From positions 620,001 through 684,000 of the forward strand of contig NZ_QGNA01000004.1 of assembly GCF_003173615.1 (NCBI RefSeq): a stretch of 64,000 nt of DNA. Direction: 5' to 3'. Below are positions 53,191 through 62,673 of this stretch, one piece after another; position 1 is the stretch's first letter, and every line of letters starts with the position of its first letter. A model generated the notes under the pieces. That model was given only the letters and a program-made list of their open reading frames with translations. It was not told the origin of the DNA and made no database searches. This stretch comes from Falsiroseomonas bella (GTDB lineage Bacteria; Pseudomonadota; Alphaproteobacteria; Acetobacterales; Acetobacteraceae). Both the position numbers and the translations under genes were made by a program.

Positions 53191-56100
53191 ATGAGCCATT
53201 TCCTCGACCGCCTGACCTACTTCAGGAAATACGCCGGCAGCTTCGCGAACGGCCACGGCGAGACCACGACCGAGAGCCGCGCCTGGGAGGACGCGTACCG
53301 CTCGCGCTGGGCGCACGACAAGGTCGTGCGTTCCACGCACGGCGCGAACTGCACGGGCTCCTGCTCCTGGAAGATCTACGTCAAGGGCGGGATCGTCACC
53401 TGGGAGACGCAGCAGACCGACTATCCGCGCACGCGGCCCGGCCTGCCGAACCACGAGCCGCGCGGCTGTTCCCGCGGGGCGTCCTACTCCTGGTATCTCT
53501 ACAGCGCGAACCGGGTGAAATACCCGATGATCCGCAAGCGGCTGCTGAAGCTGTGGCGGGAGGCGAAGGCGCTGCACGCCGATCCGGTGGCGGCCTGGAA
53601 ATCCATCCAGGACGATCCCGTGAAGCGGCGCGACTACCAGCAGGTGCGCGGCCAGGGCGGCTTCGTCCGCGCCAGCTGGGACGAGGCGGAAGAGATCGTC
53701 GCCGCCGCCAACGTGCACACCGTGAAGCGGCACGGCCCGGACCGCGTCATCGGCTTCTCGCCCATCCCCGCGATGAGCATGGTCAGCTACGCCGCGGGCA
53801 GCCGCTACCTGTCGCTGATCGGCGGCGTCTGCATGTCCTTCTACGACTGGTACTGCGACCTGCCCCCCTCATCGCCGCAGACCTGGGGCGAGCAGACGGA
53901 CGTGCCGGAGAGCGCCGACTGGTACAACGCCGGCTTCATCATGATGTGGGGATCGAACGTGCCGCAGACGCGCACGCCCGACGCCCACTTCATGGCCGAG
54001 GCGCGCTACCGCGGCACCAAGGTGGTCACGGTCACGCCCGACTACTCCGAGGCGTCGAAGTTTGCCGATCTCTGGCTGCACCCGAAGCAGGGCACGGACG
54101 CGGCGCTCGCGCTGGCGATGGGGCATGTGATCCTGAGCGAGTGGCACGCGCAGGGCAGGGGCGACTACTTCCTCGACTACTGCCGCCGCTACTCCGACAT
54201 GCCGATGCTGGTGCTGCTGACCGAGCGCGACGGGCGCCTGGTGCCGGACCGGCAGCTGCGCGCGAGCGACCTGGCCGGCAATGCCGGCGAGGCGAACAAT
54301 CCGGACTGGAAGACCGTCGCGATCGACGATGCGACCGGCAACCCGTACATCCCGACGGGCTCCATCGGCTTCCGCTGGGGCGAGCAGGGCAAGTGGAACC
54401 TGGAGGGCCGCGACGCCCGCACGCTGGAGGCGGTGACGCCGCGCCTCACGCTGCTGGGGAACGAGACGGCGCCGGTGGCCTTTCCCTATTTCGGCGACGG
54501 CGCGCCCGAGTTCTTCAATCCGACCGCGCTTGGCGACACCGTCACGCATGACGTGCCAGTCGCCAGCGTCACGCTGGCCGATGGAAGCTCCGCCCGCGTC
54601 GCCACGGTCTACGACCTGTTCCTGGCGAATTACGGCGTCCTGCGCGACGGCCGCACCAACTACGACGCCCTGGCGCCCTACACGCCGGCCTGGGCGGAGG
54701 CCGTGTGCGGCGTGCCGCGCGCGCAGATCGTCTCGGTCGCGCGTGAGTTCGGCGACAACGCCGAGAAGACGCGCGGCAAGTCCATGGTGATCCTCGGGGC
54801 GGCGCTGAACCACTGGTACCACTCCGACATGAACTACCGCGGCATCATCAACCTGCTGGTGATGTGCGGCTGCATCGGCCAATCGGGCGGCGGCTGGGCG
54901 CACTACGTGGGCCAGGAGAAGCTGCGGCCGCAATCGGGCTGGATCCCGGTTGCCTTCGCCACCGACTGGGCGCGACCGCCGCGGCAGCAGAACAGCACCT
55001 CCTTCTGGTACGCGCACACCGACCAGTGGCGGTACGAGACGGTGCAGGTGAAGGACCTGCTCTCACCGACGGCGCCGCAGCCGTTGAGCGGGCAGCTCAT
55101 CGACTTCAACATCCGCGCGGAGCGCATGGGCTGGCTGCCCTCCGCGCCGCAGCTCGCGCGCAACCCGCTGACGATCGCGGCCGACGCGGAGGCCGCCGGC
55201 GTGCCGGTGCCGCAATACGTCGCGCAGTCGCTGAAGTCGGGCGCGCTCGAGATGTCCTGCGAGGATCCGGACCATCCGGCGAACTGGCCGCGCAACCTCT
55301 TCGTCTGGCGGTCGAACCTGCTCGGTTCCTCCGGCAAGGGGCACGAGTATTTCCTCAAGCACCTGCTCGGCACGCAGCATGGCGTGCAAGGCAAGGACCT
55401 TGGCGAACAGGGCGAGGCGAAGCCGGAAGAAGCCGCCTGGCACGACGAGGCGCCGAAGGGGAAGCTCGACCTGCTGGTGACGCTCGATTTCCGCATGAGC
55501 ACCACCTGCATGTATTCCGACATCGTGCTGCCGACGGCCACCTGGTACGAGAAGCACGACCTCAACACCTCCGACATGCATCCCTTCATCCACCCGCTCT
55601 CCGCGGCGGTGGATCCGGCCTGGGAGAGCCGCACCGACTGGGCGATCTTCCGTGGCATCGCGAAGCGCTTCTCGGCGATGGCGAACGGCCATCTCGGCAA
55701 GGAGCGGGACGTGGTGCTCACGCCGCTCATGCATGACAGCCCGGCCGAGCTCGGCCAGACGCATGTGATCCGCGACTGGAAGAAGGGCGAGGTCGAGCCG
55801 ATCCCGGGCAAGACCATGCCGTCCGTCACGGTGGTGGAGCGCGACTATCCGAACACCTTCGCCCGCTTCACCGCGCTCGGCCCGCTGATGGAAAAGCTCG
55901 GGAACAACGGCAAGGGCATGGCGTGGAAGACCGGCGACGAGGTCGGCTTCCTCCGCCACCTGAACGGCGAGGTCGAGGTGCCGGGCGTCGAGGGCAAGCT
56001 CGCGCGCATGGACACTGACATCGACGCCTGCGAGACGCTGATGCATCTCGCGCCCGAGACCAACGGCCATGTCGCGGTGAAGGCGTGGGAGGCGCTGGGC

Positions 56101-56925
56101 AAGGCCACGGGCCGCGACCACCGGCACCTGGCGCTGCCGAAGGAGCATGAGGCGATCCGCTTCCGCGACGTGCAGGCGCAGCCGCGAAAGATCATCTCCT
56201 CGCCCATCTGGTCTGGCCTGGAGAGCGAGGAGGTCTGCTACAACGCAGGCTACACGAACGTCCACGAGCTGATCCCGTGGCGCACGCTCAGCGGGCGGCA
56301 GCAGCTCTACCAGGACCATCCGTGGATGCTCGCCTTCGGTGAGGCGCTCTGCCTCTACCGGCCACCGGTGGATCTGCGCGCGCACCAGGCGCTGCACAAC
56401 GCGAAGCCCAACGGCCATCCGGAAGTGGCGCTGAACTTCATCACGCCGCACCAGAAATGGGGCATCCACAGCGTCTACACGGACAACCTGCTGATGCTGA
56501 CGCTCTCGCGCGGCGGCCCGATCGTCTGGATCAGCGAGACCGACGCCGCGACCATGGGCATCGAGGACAATGACTGGATCGAGGCGTTCAACGCCAACGG
56601 CGCGCTCTGCGCCCGCGCCGTCGTCTCCCAGCGCGTGCCGAAGGGCATGATCATGATGTACCACGCGCAGGAGAAGATCGTGAACGTGCCGGGCAGCGAG
56701 ATCACGCATGCCCGCGGCGGCATCCACAACTCCGTCACGCGGGCAACGGTGAAGCCGACTCACATGATCGGCGGCTACGCGCAGCTCGCCTACGGCTTCA
56801 ACTACTACGGCACGATCGGGACCAACCGCGACGAATTCGTGGTCGTGCGGAAGATGGCCAAGGTTGACTGGATGGACGGGCCGAGGATCACGCCGCAGGC
56901 CGCGGATCTGCGGGCGGCCGAGTGA
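53191..56925 (+). CDS. narG: Respiratory nitrate reductase, alpha (catalytic) subunit
   Basis: A 1244-aa Mo-bisMGD enzyme that reduces nitrate to nitrite on the cytoplasmic side of the membrane. The FS0 cluster motif is HGANCTGSCSWK with His50, Cys54, Cys58 and Cys93 (EPRGCSRGAS). The Mo ligand Asp219 is in FYDWYCDLPPSSPQTWGEQTD. The substrate and MGD regions (NHWYHSDMNYRG, GGWAHYVGQEK) match the family throughout. Length equals E. coli NarG within a few residues. AAGGA precedes the ATG. Electrons come from NarH and ultimately quinol at NarI. Confidence 0.98.
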   Translation: MSHFLDRLTYFRKYAGSFANGHGETTTESRAWEDAYRSRWAHDKVVRSTHGANCTGSCSWKIYVKGGIVTWETQQTDYPRTRPGLPNHEPRGCSRGASYSWYLYSANRVKYPMIRKRLLKLWREAKALHADPVAAWKSIQDDPVKRRDYQQVRGQGGFVRASWDEAEEIVAAANVHTVKRHGPDRVIGFSPIPAMSMVSYAAGSRYLSLIGGVCMSFYDWYCDLPPSSPQTWGEQTDVPESADWYNAGFIMMWGSNVPQTRTPDAHFMAEARYRGTKVVTVTPDYSEASKFADLWLHPKQGTDAALALAMGHVILSEWHAQGRGDYFLDYCRRYSDMPMLVLLTERDGRLVPDRQLRASDLAGNAGEANNPDWKTVAIDDATGNPYIPTGSIGFRWGEQGKWNLEGRDARTLEAVTPRLTLLGNETAPVAFPYFGDGAPEFFNPTALGDTVTHDVPVASVTLADGSSARVATVYDLFLANYGVLRDGRTNYDALAPYTPAWAEAVCGVPRAQIVSVAREFGDNAEKTRGKSMVILGAALNHWYHSDMNYRGIINLLVMCGCIGQSGGGWAHYVGQEKLRPQSGWIPVAFATDWARPPRQQNSTSFWYAHTDQWRYETVQVKDLLSPTAPQPLSGQLIDFNIRAERMGWLPSAPQLARNPLTIAADAEAAGVPVPQYVAQSLKSGALEMSCEDPDHPANWPRNLFVWRSNLLGSSGKGHEYFLKHLLGTQHGVQGKDLGEQGEAKPEEAAWHDEAPKGKLDLLVTLDFRMSTTCMYSDIVLPTATWYEKHDLNTSDMHPFIHPLSAAVDPAWESRTDWAIFRGIAKRFSAMANGHLGKERDVVLTPLMHDSPAELGQTHVIRDWKKGEVEPIPGKTMPSVTVVERDYPNTFARFTALGPLMEKLGNNGKGMAWKTGDEVGFLRHLNGEVEVPGVEGKLARMDTDIDACETLMHLAPETNGHVAVKAWEALGKATGRDHRHLALPKEHEAIRFRDVQAQPRKIISSPIWSGLESEEVCYNAGYTNVHELIPWRTLSGRQQLYQDHPWMLAFGEALCLYRPPVDLRAHQALHNAKPNGHPEVALNFITPHQKWGIHSVYTDNLLMLTLSRGGPIVWISETDAATMGIEDNDWIEAFNANGALCARAVVSQRVPKGMIMMYHAQEKIVNVPGSEITHARGGIHNSVTRATVKPTHMIGGYAQLAYGFNYYGTIGTNRDEFVVVRKMAKVDWMDGPRITPQAADLRAAE

Positions 56926-56953
56926 AGCGCGGACCGGGAAAGGAGATCAGACC

Positions 56954-58528
56954 ATGAAGATCCGCGCGCAGATCGCGATGGTTCTCAACCTCGACAAGTG
57001 CATCGGCTGCCACACCTGCTCCGTGACCTGCAAGCAGGTCTGGACCAGCCGCGAAGGCGTGGAATACGCCTGGTTCAACAACGTGGAGACCAAGCCCGGC
57101 ATCGGCTATCCGAAGGACTGGGAGAACCAGGAGAAGTGGAAGGGCGGCTGGACGCGCAAGCGCAACGGCACGCTGCAGCCGAAGATCGGCGCGAAGTGGC
57201 GCATCCTGGCGAACATCTTCGCCAACCCGAACCTGCCGGAGATCGACGACTACTACGAGCCCTTCACCTTCGACTACACGCACCTGCAGACCGCGCCGGA
57301 GAGCGAGACGATGCCCGTCGCGCGCCCGGTCAGTCTGCTGACCGGCGAGCGGATGGAGATCAAGTGGGGCCCGAACTGGGAGGAGATCCTGGGCACGGAG
57401 TTCCGCAAGCGCAGCGCCGACCGGAACTTCGACGGGATCCAGAAGCGGATCTACGGCGAGTTCGAGAAGACCTTCATGTTCTACCTGCCGCGGCTGTGCG
57501 AGCACTGCCTCAACCCGGCCTGCGTCGCCTCCTGCCCGTCGGGCTCGATCTACAAGCGGGAGGAGGACGGCATCGTCCTGATCGACCAGGAGAAGTGCCG
57601 CGGCTGGCGCATGTGCGTCTCGGCCTGTCCCTACAAGAAGATCTACTACAACTGGCAGAGCGGGAAGGCGGAGAAGTGCATCTTCTGCTACCCGCGCATC
57701 GAGGCCGGCGAGCCGACGGTGTGCTCCGAGACCTGCGTCGGCCGCATCCGCTACCTCGGCGTGATGCTCTACGACGCCGACCGCATCCAGCAGGCGGCGA
57801 GCGTCGAGAACGAGCAGCATCTGTATCAGGAGCAGCTCGACCTCTTCCTCGATCCCGAGGACCCGCAGGTGATCGCCCAGGCGCGCGCTGACGGCGTGCC
57901 GGAGGCCTGGCTGGAGGCCGCGCGCCGCAGCCCGGTCTACCGCATGGCGATCGACTGGAAGATCGCCTTCCCGCTGCACCCCGAATACCGCACGCTGCCG
58001 ATGGTCTGGTACGTGCCGCCGCTTTCGCCCGTGCAGTCGGCGGCCGAGGCGGGACATGTCGGCTGGAAGGACGGCCTGCCGGACATCGAGGCGCTGCGCA
58101 TCCCGGTGAAGTATCTCGCGAACCTGCTCACAGCGGGGGCGGAGGCGCCGGTCGTCAGCGCGCTGCAGCGCATGATGGCGATGCGCATGCACATGCGGGC
58201 GCGCACCGTGGAAAGTCGTGACGACACGGCGATCCTTGCGCGCGTCGGCATGACCGCGTCGCAGGTGGAGGCGATGTACCAGACGCTGGCCATCGCGAAT
58301 TACGAGGATCGCTACGTCATCCCCTCGACGCACCGCGAATACGCCGAGAACGCCTTCGACCTGAAATCGTCCTGCGGCTTCAGCTTCGGCCAGGGCTGCT
58401 ACGACGGGCGCACGGTCGGCAACCTGTTCAGCGCCAGCGGCCCCTCCGCGGGGCGCATGGCACCGCCCGCGATCCGCGAGGCGAACGAGGCCGCCGCCGC
58501 GGCGGCAACGCAGGAGCCCGGACGATGA
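56954..58528 (+). CDS. narH: Respiratory nitrate reductase, beta (iron-sulfur) subunit
   Basis: A 524-aa electron-transfer subunit with four cluster motifs. These are CIGCHTCSVTC at residues 16-26, CEHCLNPACVASCPSG, CRGWRMCVSACPYKK (tryptophan in place of the second cysteine, giving a 3Fe-4S cluster), and CIFCYPRIEAGEPTVCSETCVGR. It passes electrons from the NarI hemes to NarG. The start MKIRAQIAMVLNLDKC follows GGAAAGGAGA; its stop overlaps narJ (ATGA). The C-terminus is alanine-rich and a little longer than in E. coli. Confidence 0.98.
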   Translation: MKIRAQIAMVLNLDKCIGCHTCSVTCKQVWTSREGVEYAWFNNVETKPGIGYPKDWENQEKWKGGWTRKRNGTLQPKIGAKWRILANIFANPNLPEIDDYYEPFTFDYTHLQTAPESETMPVARPVSLLTGERMEIKWGPNWEEILGTEFRKRSADRNFDGIQKRIYGEFEKTFMFYLPRLCEHCLNPACVASCPSGSIYKREEDGIVLIDQEKCRGWRMCVSACPYKKIYYNWQSGKAEKCIFCYPRIEAGEPTVCSETCVGRIRYLGVMLYDADRIQQAASVENEQHLYQEQLDLFLDPEDPQVIAQARADGVPEAWLEAARRSPVYRMAIDWKIAFPLHPEYRTLPMVWYVPPLSPVQSAAEAGHVGWKDGLPDIEALRIPVKYLANLLTAGAEAPVVSALQRMMAMRMHMRARTVESRDDTAILARVGMTASQVEAMYQTLAIANYEDRYVIPSTHREYAENAFDLKSSCGFSFGQGCYDGRTVGNLFSASGPSAGRMAPPAIREANEAAAAAATQEPGR

Positions 58529-59232
58529 ACCGCCGCCTCGCCATCCTCTCTGTCCTGCTGCGCTATCCGGACGCGGCGCTGCGCTCCGACCTGCCGGACA
58601 TCGCGCGCGCGATCCCGCAGGCGGGGTTCCGCGCCGATCTCGCCCCGCGCCTCGGCCGCCTCGCCCGGCGGCTCGGCCTCGGCGACGGGCTCGACCGGGA
58701 GGAGGCCTATGTGCGCCTCTTCGACCGAGGCCGCGGCACCAGCCTGCACCTGTTCGAGCATGTGCATGGCGACACCCGGAACCGCGGCCCCGCGATGATC
58801 GAGCTGGCGCAGGTCTACGAGCAGGCCGGCTTCGCGCTCGATGCGCGCGAACTGCCGGACTTCCTGCCGCTGTTCCTCGAATTCTGCGCCCACACGCGGG
58901 AGGACGTCACCGCGAACCTCCTCGGCCAGTGCGCGCCGATCCTCGATGCGCTGCATGCGCGCCTGCTCGGCCGGGCCACGCCCGATGCGCGCGCCTATGC
59001 CGCCGTGCTCGCGGCCGTGCTCGCCGAGGCCGGCCTGCGGCCCGCGCAGCAGCCCACCTCCGAGCAGGAGCGGAGCGACGCCGAGGAATTCGCCGAACTC
59101 GACGCCGCATGGGAGGCGGAGCCCGTGGTCTTCGGCCCCGAATCCGATCCCGACAAGCAGGGCGCGCGCGCGAAGGTGGGCGCGATGATCGACCGCCTGC
59201 GCGCGCTGCGCGCCAGCCATGCCATCCGCTGA
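58525..59232 (+). CDS. narJ: Nitrate reductase molybdenum cofactor assembly chaperone
   Basis: A 235-aa cytoplasmic chaperone of the NarJ/TorD helical family. It starts LAILSVLLRYPDAALRSDLPDIARAI and contains YVRLFDRGRGTSLHLFEHVHGDTRNRGPAMIELAQVYEQAGF, the most conserved NarJ segment, followed by LPDFLPLFLEF. It holds the NarGH apoenzyme while the Mo cofactor is inserted and before membrane docking. It overlaps narH by four bases, and narI follows 12 bases later. Confidence 0.95.
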   Translation: MNRRLAILSVLLRYPDAALRSDLPDIARAIPQAGFRADLAPRLGRLARRLGLGDGLDREEAYVRLFDRGRGTSLHLFEHVHGDTRNRGPAMIELAQVYEQAGFALDARELPDFLPLFLEFCAHTREDVTANLLGQCAPILDALHARLLGRATPDARAYAAVLAAVLAEAGLRPAQQPTSEQERSDAEEFAELDAAWEAEPVVFGPESDPDKQGARAKVGAMIDRLRALRASHAIR

Positions 59233-59244
59233 AGGAGCCTTGCG

Positions 59245-60042
59245 ATGATCGAGCTCTACGACAGCTTCACCGCCTATCTGCAGGGCTTCCTGTTCGGGAT
59301 CTATCCCTACATCTGCATGGGCGTCTTCCTGATCGGCAGCCTCATCCGCTTCGACCGGGACCAGTACACCTGGCGGTCCGGCTCGTCCCAGATGCTGCGC
59401 GCGCGGCAGCTCCGCCTGGGTTCGAACCTGTTCCACTACAGCATCATCTTCCTTTTCTTCGGGCACCTGATCGGGCTGCTGACGCCGCATTGGGGCTACG
59501 AATGGGCGATCCGGCCGGAGACGAAGCAGCTTCTCGCGGTCTACAGCGGCGGCGCCGCGGGCATCGTCTGCTTCGTCGGGCTCAGCCTGCTGCTGCACCG
59601 CCGCCTGTTCGACCCGCGCATCCGCCGCACCAGCACCTTCGCCGACATGGCGATCCTCGTGCTGCTGTGGGTGCAGCTCACGCTCGGGCTGGTGACGCTG
59701 CCCTTCTCGCTCGGCCATGAGGATGCCGGGATCATGCTTGCGCTGGCCGCCTGGAGCCAGGCCATCTTGACCTTCCAGGCGCGGGCCTCGGAGCTGGTGA
59801 TCGGCCTGCCGTTTCCCTACCTCGCGCATCTCGTGCTGGGCATGACGCTGTTCCTGCTGACGCCCTTCACGCGGCTGGTGCACATCTTCTCCGCACCGGT
59901 CTGGTACCTGTTCCGCTCCTGGCAGATCGTGCGCCTGCGCGGCGGCGCCACGGCCCGGCCCGGCCCCGTGCCGCGGCCCGGCCTGGCGCCCGTGCCTGCG
60001 CCTGTCCTGGCGGAACAACGCCCGCGCGTGCCGGCGGAGTGA
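59245..60042 (+). CDS. narI: Respiratory nitrate reductase, gamma (cytochrome b) subunit
   Basis: A 265-aa inner-membrane diheme cytochrome b with five helices. Histidine ligands are visible in LFHYSIIFLFFGHLIGLLTPHWGYEW and near LAHLVLGMTLFLLTPFTRLVHIFSAPVWYLFRSWQIVR. It oxidises quinol at the periplasmic face and anchors NarGH. A C-terminal proline/alanine-rich tail of about 40 residues is longer than in E. coli and is probably disordered in the cytoplasm. GGAG precedes the ATG. Confidence 0.96.
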   Translation: MIELYDSFTAYLQGFLFGIYPYICMGVFLIGSLIRFDRDQYTWRSGSSQMLRARQLRLGSNLFHYSIIFLFFGHLIGLLTPHWGYEWAIRPETKQLLAVYSGGAAGIVCFVGLSLLLHRRLFDPRIRRTSTFADMAILVLLWVQLTLGLVTLPFSLGHEDAGIMLALAAWSQAILTFQARASELVIGLPFPYLAHLVLGMTLFLLTPFTRLVHIFSAPVWYLFRSWQIVRLRGGATARPGPVPRPGLAPVPAPVLAEQRPRVPAE

Positions 60043-60047
60043 GCGAC

Positions 60048-60905
60048 ATGGCCGTTCACTTCCATCCCCGTCCCGCCCCGTCCGCACCCGCACCCGCCGC
60101 CGCATCTCAGCCGTCGGGGCCGCTGCTGCCCGAGCACGACATCACGGTGAACGGGCACGTCATCACGGCACGCGAGGTCGCCGCCGAGATGCAGCACCAC
60201 CCGTCCGACAGCGCCCTCGCCGCCTGGAACGCCGCGGCGCGCGCCCTGGTGCTGCGCCGGCTGCTGCTCGATGCGGCGGCCGAGGCGGGAATCGCCACCG
60301 GAGGGGAGGCCGAGGAGGAGGATGCCGTGTCCGAGCTCCTCTCCCGCGAGATCCGCCTCCCCGCGCCGGACGAGGCGGCGTGCCGCCGCTGGTTCGCCGC
60401 CCATCCCGAACGCTTCGGCCGGCCCGAGGCGTGGGAGGCGAGCCACATCCTGATCGCCGCCGATCCGGAGGTGCCGGAGGAACGCAAGGCCGCCGAGGCG
60501 CGGGCGCGGGACCTGCTCGCGCAGGTCGAGGCTGCGCCGTGGCGCCTCGCGGACCTCGCACGCCTGCACTCGGACTGCCCTTCGCGGGAAGAGGGCGGTG
60601 ACCTCGGCCGCATCGCCCGCGGCTCCAGCGTGCCGGAGTTCGAGGCGGCGCTCGCCGCGGCCGAGCCCGGCCGGCTCCTCCCCGATGTCGTGGCCAGCCG
60701 CTACGGCCTGCATGTCGTGCTGCTGCACCGCCGCCTGCCGGCGCGGCCGGCGACGTTCGAAGGGGCGGCCGATCAGGTGGCCCGCGACCTCGTCCGGGCC
60801 TCCTGGGAGACGGCGGTGCGGCAGTATCTCGCGGTGCTGGCCTCGCGCGCGGCGATCGAGGGCTATGCCTTCGACGGCGCGGCCTCCGGTCCCCTGGTGC
60901 AGTAG
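60048..60905 (+). CDS. Parvulin-type peptidyl-prolyl isomerase of the nar operon (NifM/PpiC-like)
   Basis: A 285-aa protein without a signal peptide, hence cytoplasmic. A helical N-terminal region (residues 30-120) precedes a parvulin domain: EASHILIAADPEVPEERKAAEARARDLL, FADLARLHSDCPSREEGGDLGRI (variant ADLARLHSDCPS), then FEAALAAAEPGRLLPDVVASRYGLHVVLLHRR. Such isomerases are found in nar and nif operons and are thought to help fold the oxidoreductase. GGAG nine bases before ATG 60048 supports this start; a GTG at 60039 overlaps the narI stop. Confidence 0.85.
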   Translation: MAVHFHPRPAPSAPAPAAASQPSGPLLPEHDITVNGHVITAREVAAEMQHHPSDSALAAWNAAARALVLRRLLLDAAAEAGIATGGEAEEEDAVSELLSREIRLPAPDEAACRRWFAAHPERFGRPEAWEASHILIAADPEVPEERKAAEARARDLLAQVEAAPWRLADLARLHSDCPSREEGGDLGRIARGSSVPEFEAALAAAEPGRLLPDVVASRYGLHVVLLHRRLPARPATFEGAADQVARDLVRASWETAVRQYLAVLASRAAIEGYAFDGAASGPLVQ

Positions 60906-60917
60906 CGGGAGGGTGCG

Positions 60918-61424
60918 ATGGGCGCGGTGGAAGCGGAGTTCGGCGGCCTCGGGCCCGACCTGCTCGCCGATCCCGTCGCCTTCCTGCTCGCCGAGCATGG
61001 CCGACAGCGTGCGCTGCTCGGCCATCTCGAACGCCTGGCGCGGCGCACGCAGGGGTCCGCCCGGCCGGCGATCGCACGCGCGCTCGTCGCCTGGCTGGCC
61101 TGCGAGCTGCCGCTCCATCTGCGCGACGAAGCCGACAGCCTGTTGCCGCGCATGGCCGCCGCCGCGCCCGCGCTCATGGTCCGGCTGCAGGCGGAGGACC
61201 TGGCGCTGCGCGCGCTGCGCCGGAAGCTGCGCGACGCCCTGGCGCCGATCGCGGCCGGCCACGCCCCGCCGAAGGACTTCGCCGCGACGGTGCTCGCCTT
61301 CGCGCAGCTCTATCGTCGCCGCCTCGCCACCGAGGAGGCGGAGGTGCTGCCCACCGCGCGCCGCGTCCTGGACGACGCGGCCTGTGACGCCATCGCCGCC
61401 GAGATGCGGCAACGCCGGAGTTGA
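60918..61424 (+). CDS. Hemerythrin-like protein with incomplete metal site
   Basis: A 168-aa four-helix protein following the hemerythrin HHE pattern. It has His27 and His36 in the first helix and the H-x3-E motif His67/Glu71 in LPLHLRDEADSLLP. Two histidines expected in helices three and four are replaced: LQAEDLALRAL has Asp94 where EH is usual, and YRRRLATEEAEVLP has Arg135 where the Y-x2-H-x3-EE histidine should be. A complete diiron site is therefore unlikely. Within nar operons such proteins may sense or scavenge NO or oxygen. GGGAGG precedes the ATG. Confidence 0.75.
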   Translation: MGAVEAEFGGLGPDLLADPVAFLLAEHGRQRALLGHLERLARRTQGSARPAIARALVAWLACELPLHLRDEADSLLPRMAAAAPALMVRLQAEDLALRALRRKLRDALAPIAAGHAPPKDFAATVLAFAQLYRRRLATEEAEVLPTARRVLDDAACDAIAAEMRQRRS

Positions 61425-61434
61425 GGACAGCATC

Positions 61435-62673
61435 ATGCCAGATGGAGCGCATGCCTGCGGCTGCGACATGCAGGACGGGCTGCTCGCGCCCGACATCGCC
61501 CTGCGGATCCTGCTGGAGGACGCGGCGCCGGTCGCGCGGGAAGCGGAGGTTCCGGCCGAAGCCGCACGCGGCCGCGTCCTGTCGCGTGCCGTCGTCGCGC
61601 CCGGCGACCTGCCGCCCTTCGACCAGTCGGCGATGGACGGCTACGGCTTCGCCGCGGCGGATTGTGCGCAAGCGGCGGCGCCACGCCTCGGCCGCCGGAT
61701 CGCGGCGGGTGACGCCCCCGGCGCGGAGGTTCCCGCGGGCCAGGCGGTGCGGCTGCTCACCGGCGCGGCCATCCCCGACGGCATCGCCGCCGTGCTCATG
61801 GAGGAGCACGCGGCCCTGCGCGCCGGCGCCGTTTTCGCACGCCGGCCTCCGCGGCCGGGGCAGAACATCCGCCGCCGCGCCGAGGACGTCGCCGCCGGGG
61901 CCGCGGTGCTGCAGCCCGGGCTGCGGCTGGGAGCGCGGCACGTGGCGCTGCTGGCCGCGCTCGGCATGGGGCGGGTGCATGTCCGGGATCGCGTGCGCGT
62001 GGCGCTGCTCTCGAACGGCAGCGAGTTGGACGCGGGGCGCGGCCTGCGGGACAGCAACCGGCCGATGCTGGCCGCGCTGCTCGCGGGCCAGCCGGCGGAG
62101 GTCGAGGATGTCGGGCTGCTGCCTGACGACCCGGATCGGATCGCCGCCGCGCTCGCGCGGGCCGCGGCGGGCGCCGACCTGATCCTCTCGACCGGCGGCG
62201 TCTCCGGCAGCGATGCGGACCACCTGCCGGCCGCGCTCGCGGCGGCGGGCGGCGAGGTCGAGGTGCTGAAACTGGCGCAGAAGCCGGGCAAGCCGCTGGC
62301 GCATGGGCGGCTCGGCGGGGCGCGCTGCCTGTTCCTGCCCGGCAATCCGGTCGCGGCGCTGGTCGGGATGCTGACGCTCGGCGTGCCGCTGCTGCATCGC
62401 CTCGCCGGCATGCCGCCGCAACCACCGCGCCTGCTGCCGAGCGTGCTGGCCGAGGGCTTCGCCCGCCAGCCCGGCCGCGTGGAGTACCTGCCGGTCCGTA
62501 TCGTGGGCGAGACGGAGGAGGGTCTGCCGATGGTGGAGCGCACGGGCCCGGCCGGCTCGGCGCGGCTGCTGCCGCTGGCCGCGGCCGACGGCCTGCTGCG
62601 CATCCCGGCCATGCTCGGGACGGTGGCGGCGGGCGGGCGCTTCGGGATGCTGCCGCTGGAAGGGCTTGCCTGA
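61435..62673 (+). CDS. moeA: Molybdopterin molybdenumtransferase
   Basis: A 412-aa enzyme that inserts molybdate into adenylated molybdopterin. It has PPFDQSAMDGYGFAAADC, the domain II VRLLTGAAIPDGIAAVLMEEHA, and domain III with LSTGGVSGSDADHLPAAL, LAQKPGKPLAHGRLGG and FLPGNPVAALVGML. An N-terminal HACGCDMQDG segment is extra. As a dedicated copy in the nar operon it supports cofactor supply when nitrate reductase is induced. Ten bases separate it from the hemerythrin-like gene, and its stop overlaps the next ATG. Confidence 0.94.
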   Translation: MPDGAHACGCDMQDGLLAPDIALRILLEDAAPVAREAEVPAEAARGRVLSRAVVAPGDLPPFDQSAMDGYGFAAADCAQAAAPRLGRRIAAGDAPGAEVPAGQAVRLLTGAAIPDGIAAVLMEEHAALRAGAVFARRPPRPGQNIRRRAEDVAAGAAVLQPGLRLGARHVALLAALGMGRVHVRDRVRVALLSNGSELDAGRGLRDSNRPMLAALLAGQPAEVEDVGLLPDDPDRIAAALARAAAGADLILSTGGVSGSDADHLPAALAAAGGEVEVLKLAQKPGKPLAHGRLGGARCLFLPGNPVAALVGMLTLGVPLLHRLAGMPPQPPRLLPSVLAEGFARQPGRVEYLPVRIVGETEEGLPMVERTGPAGSARLLPLAAADGLLRIPAMLGTVAAGGRFGMLPLEGLA

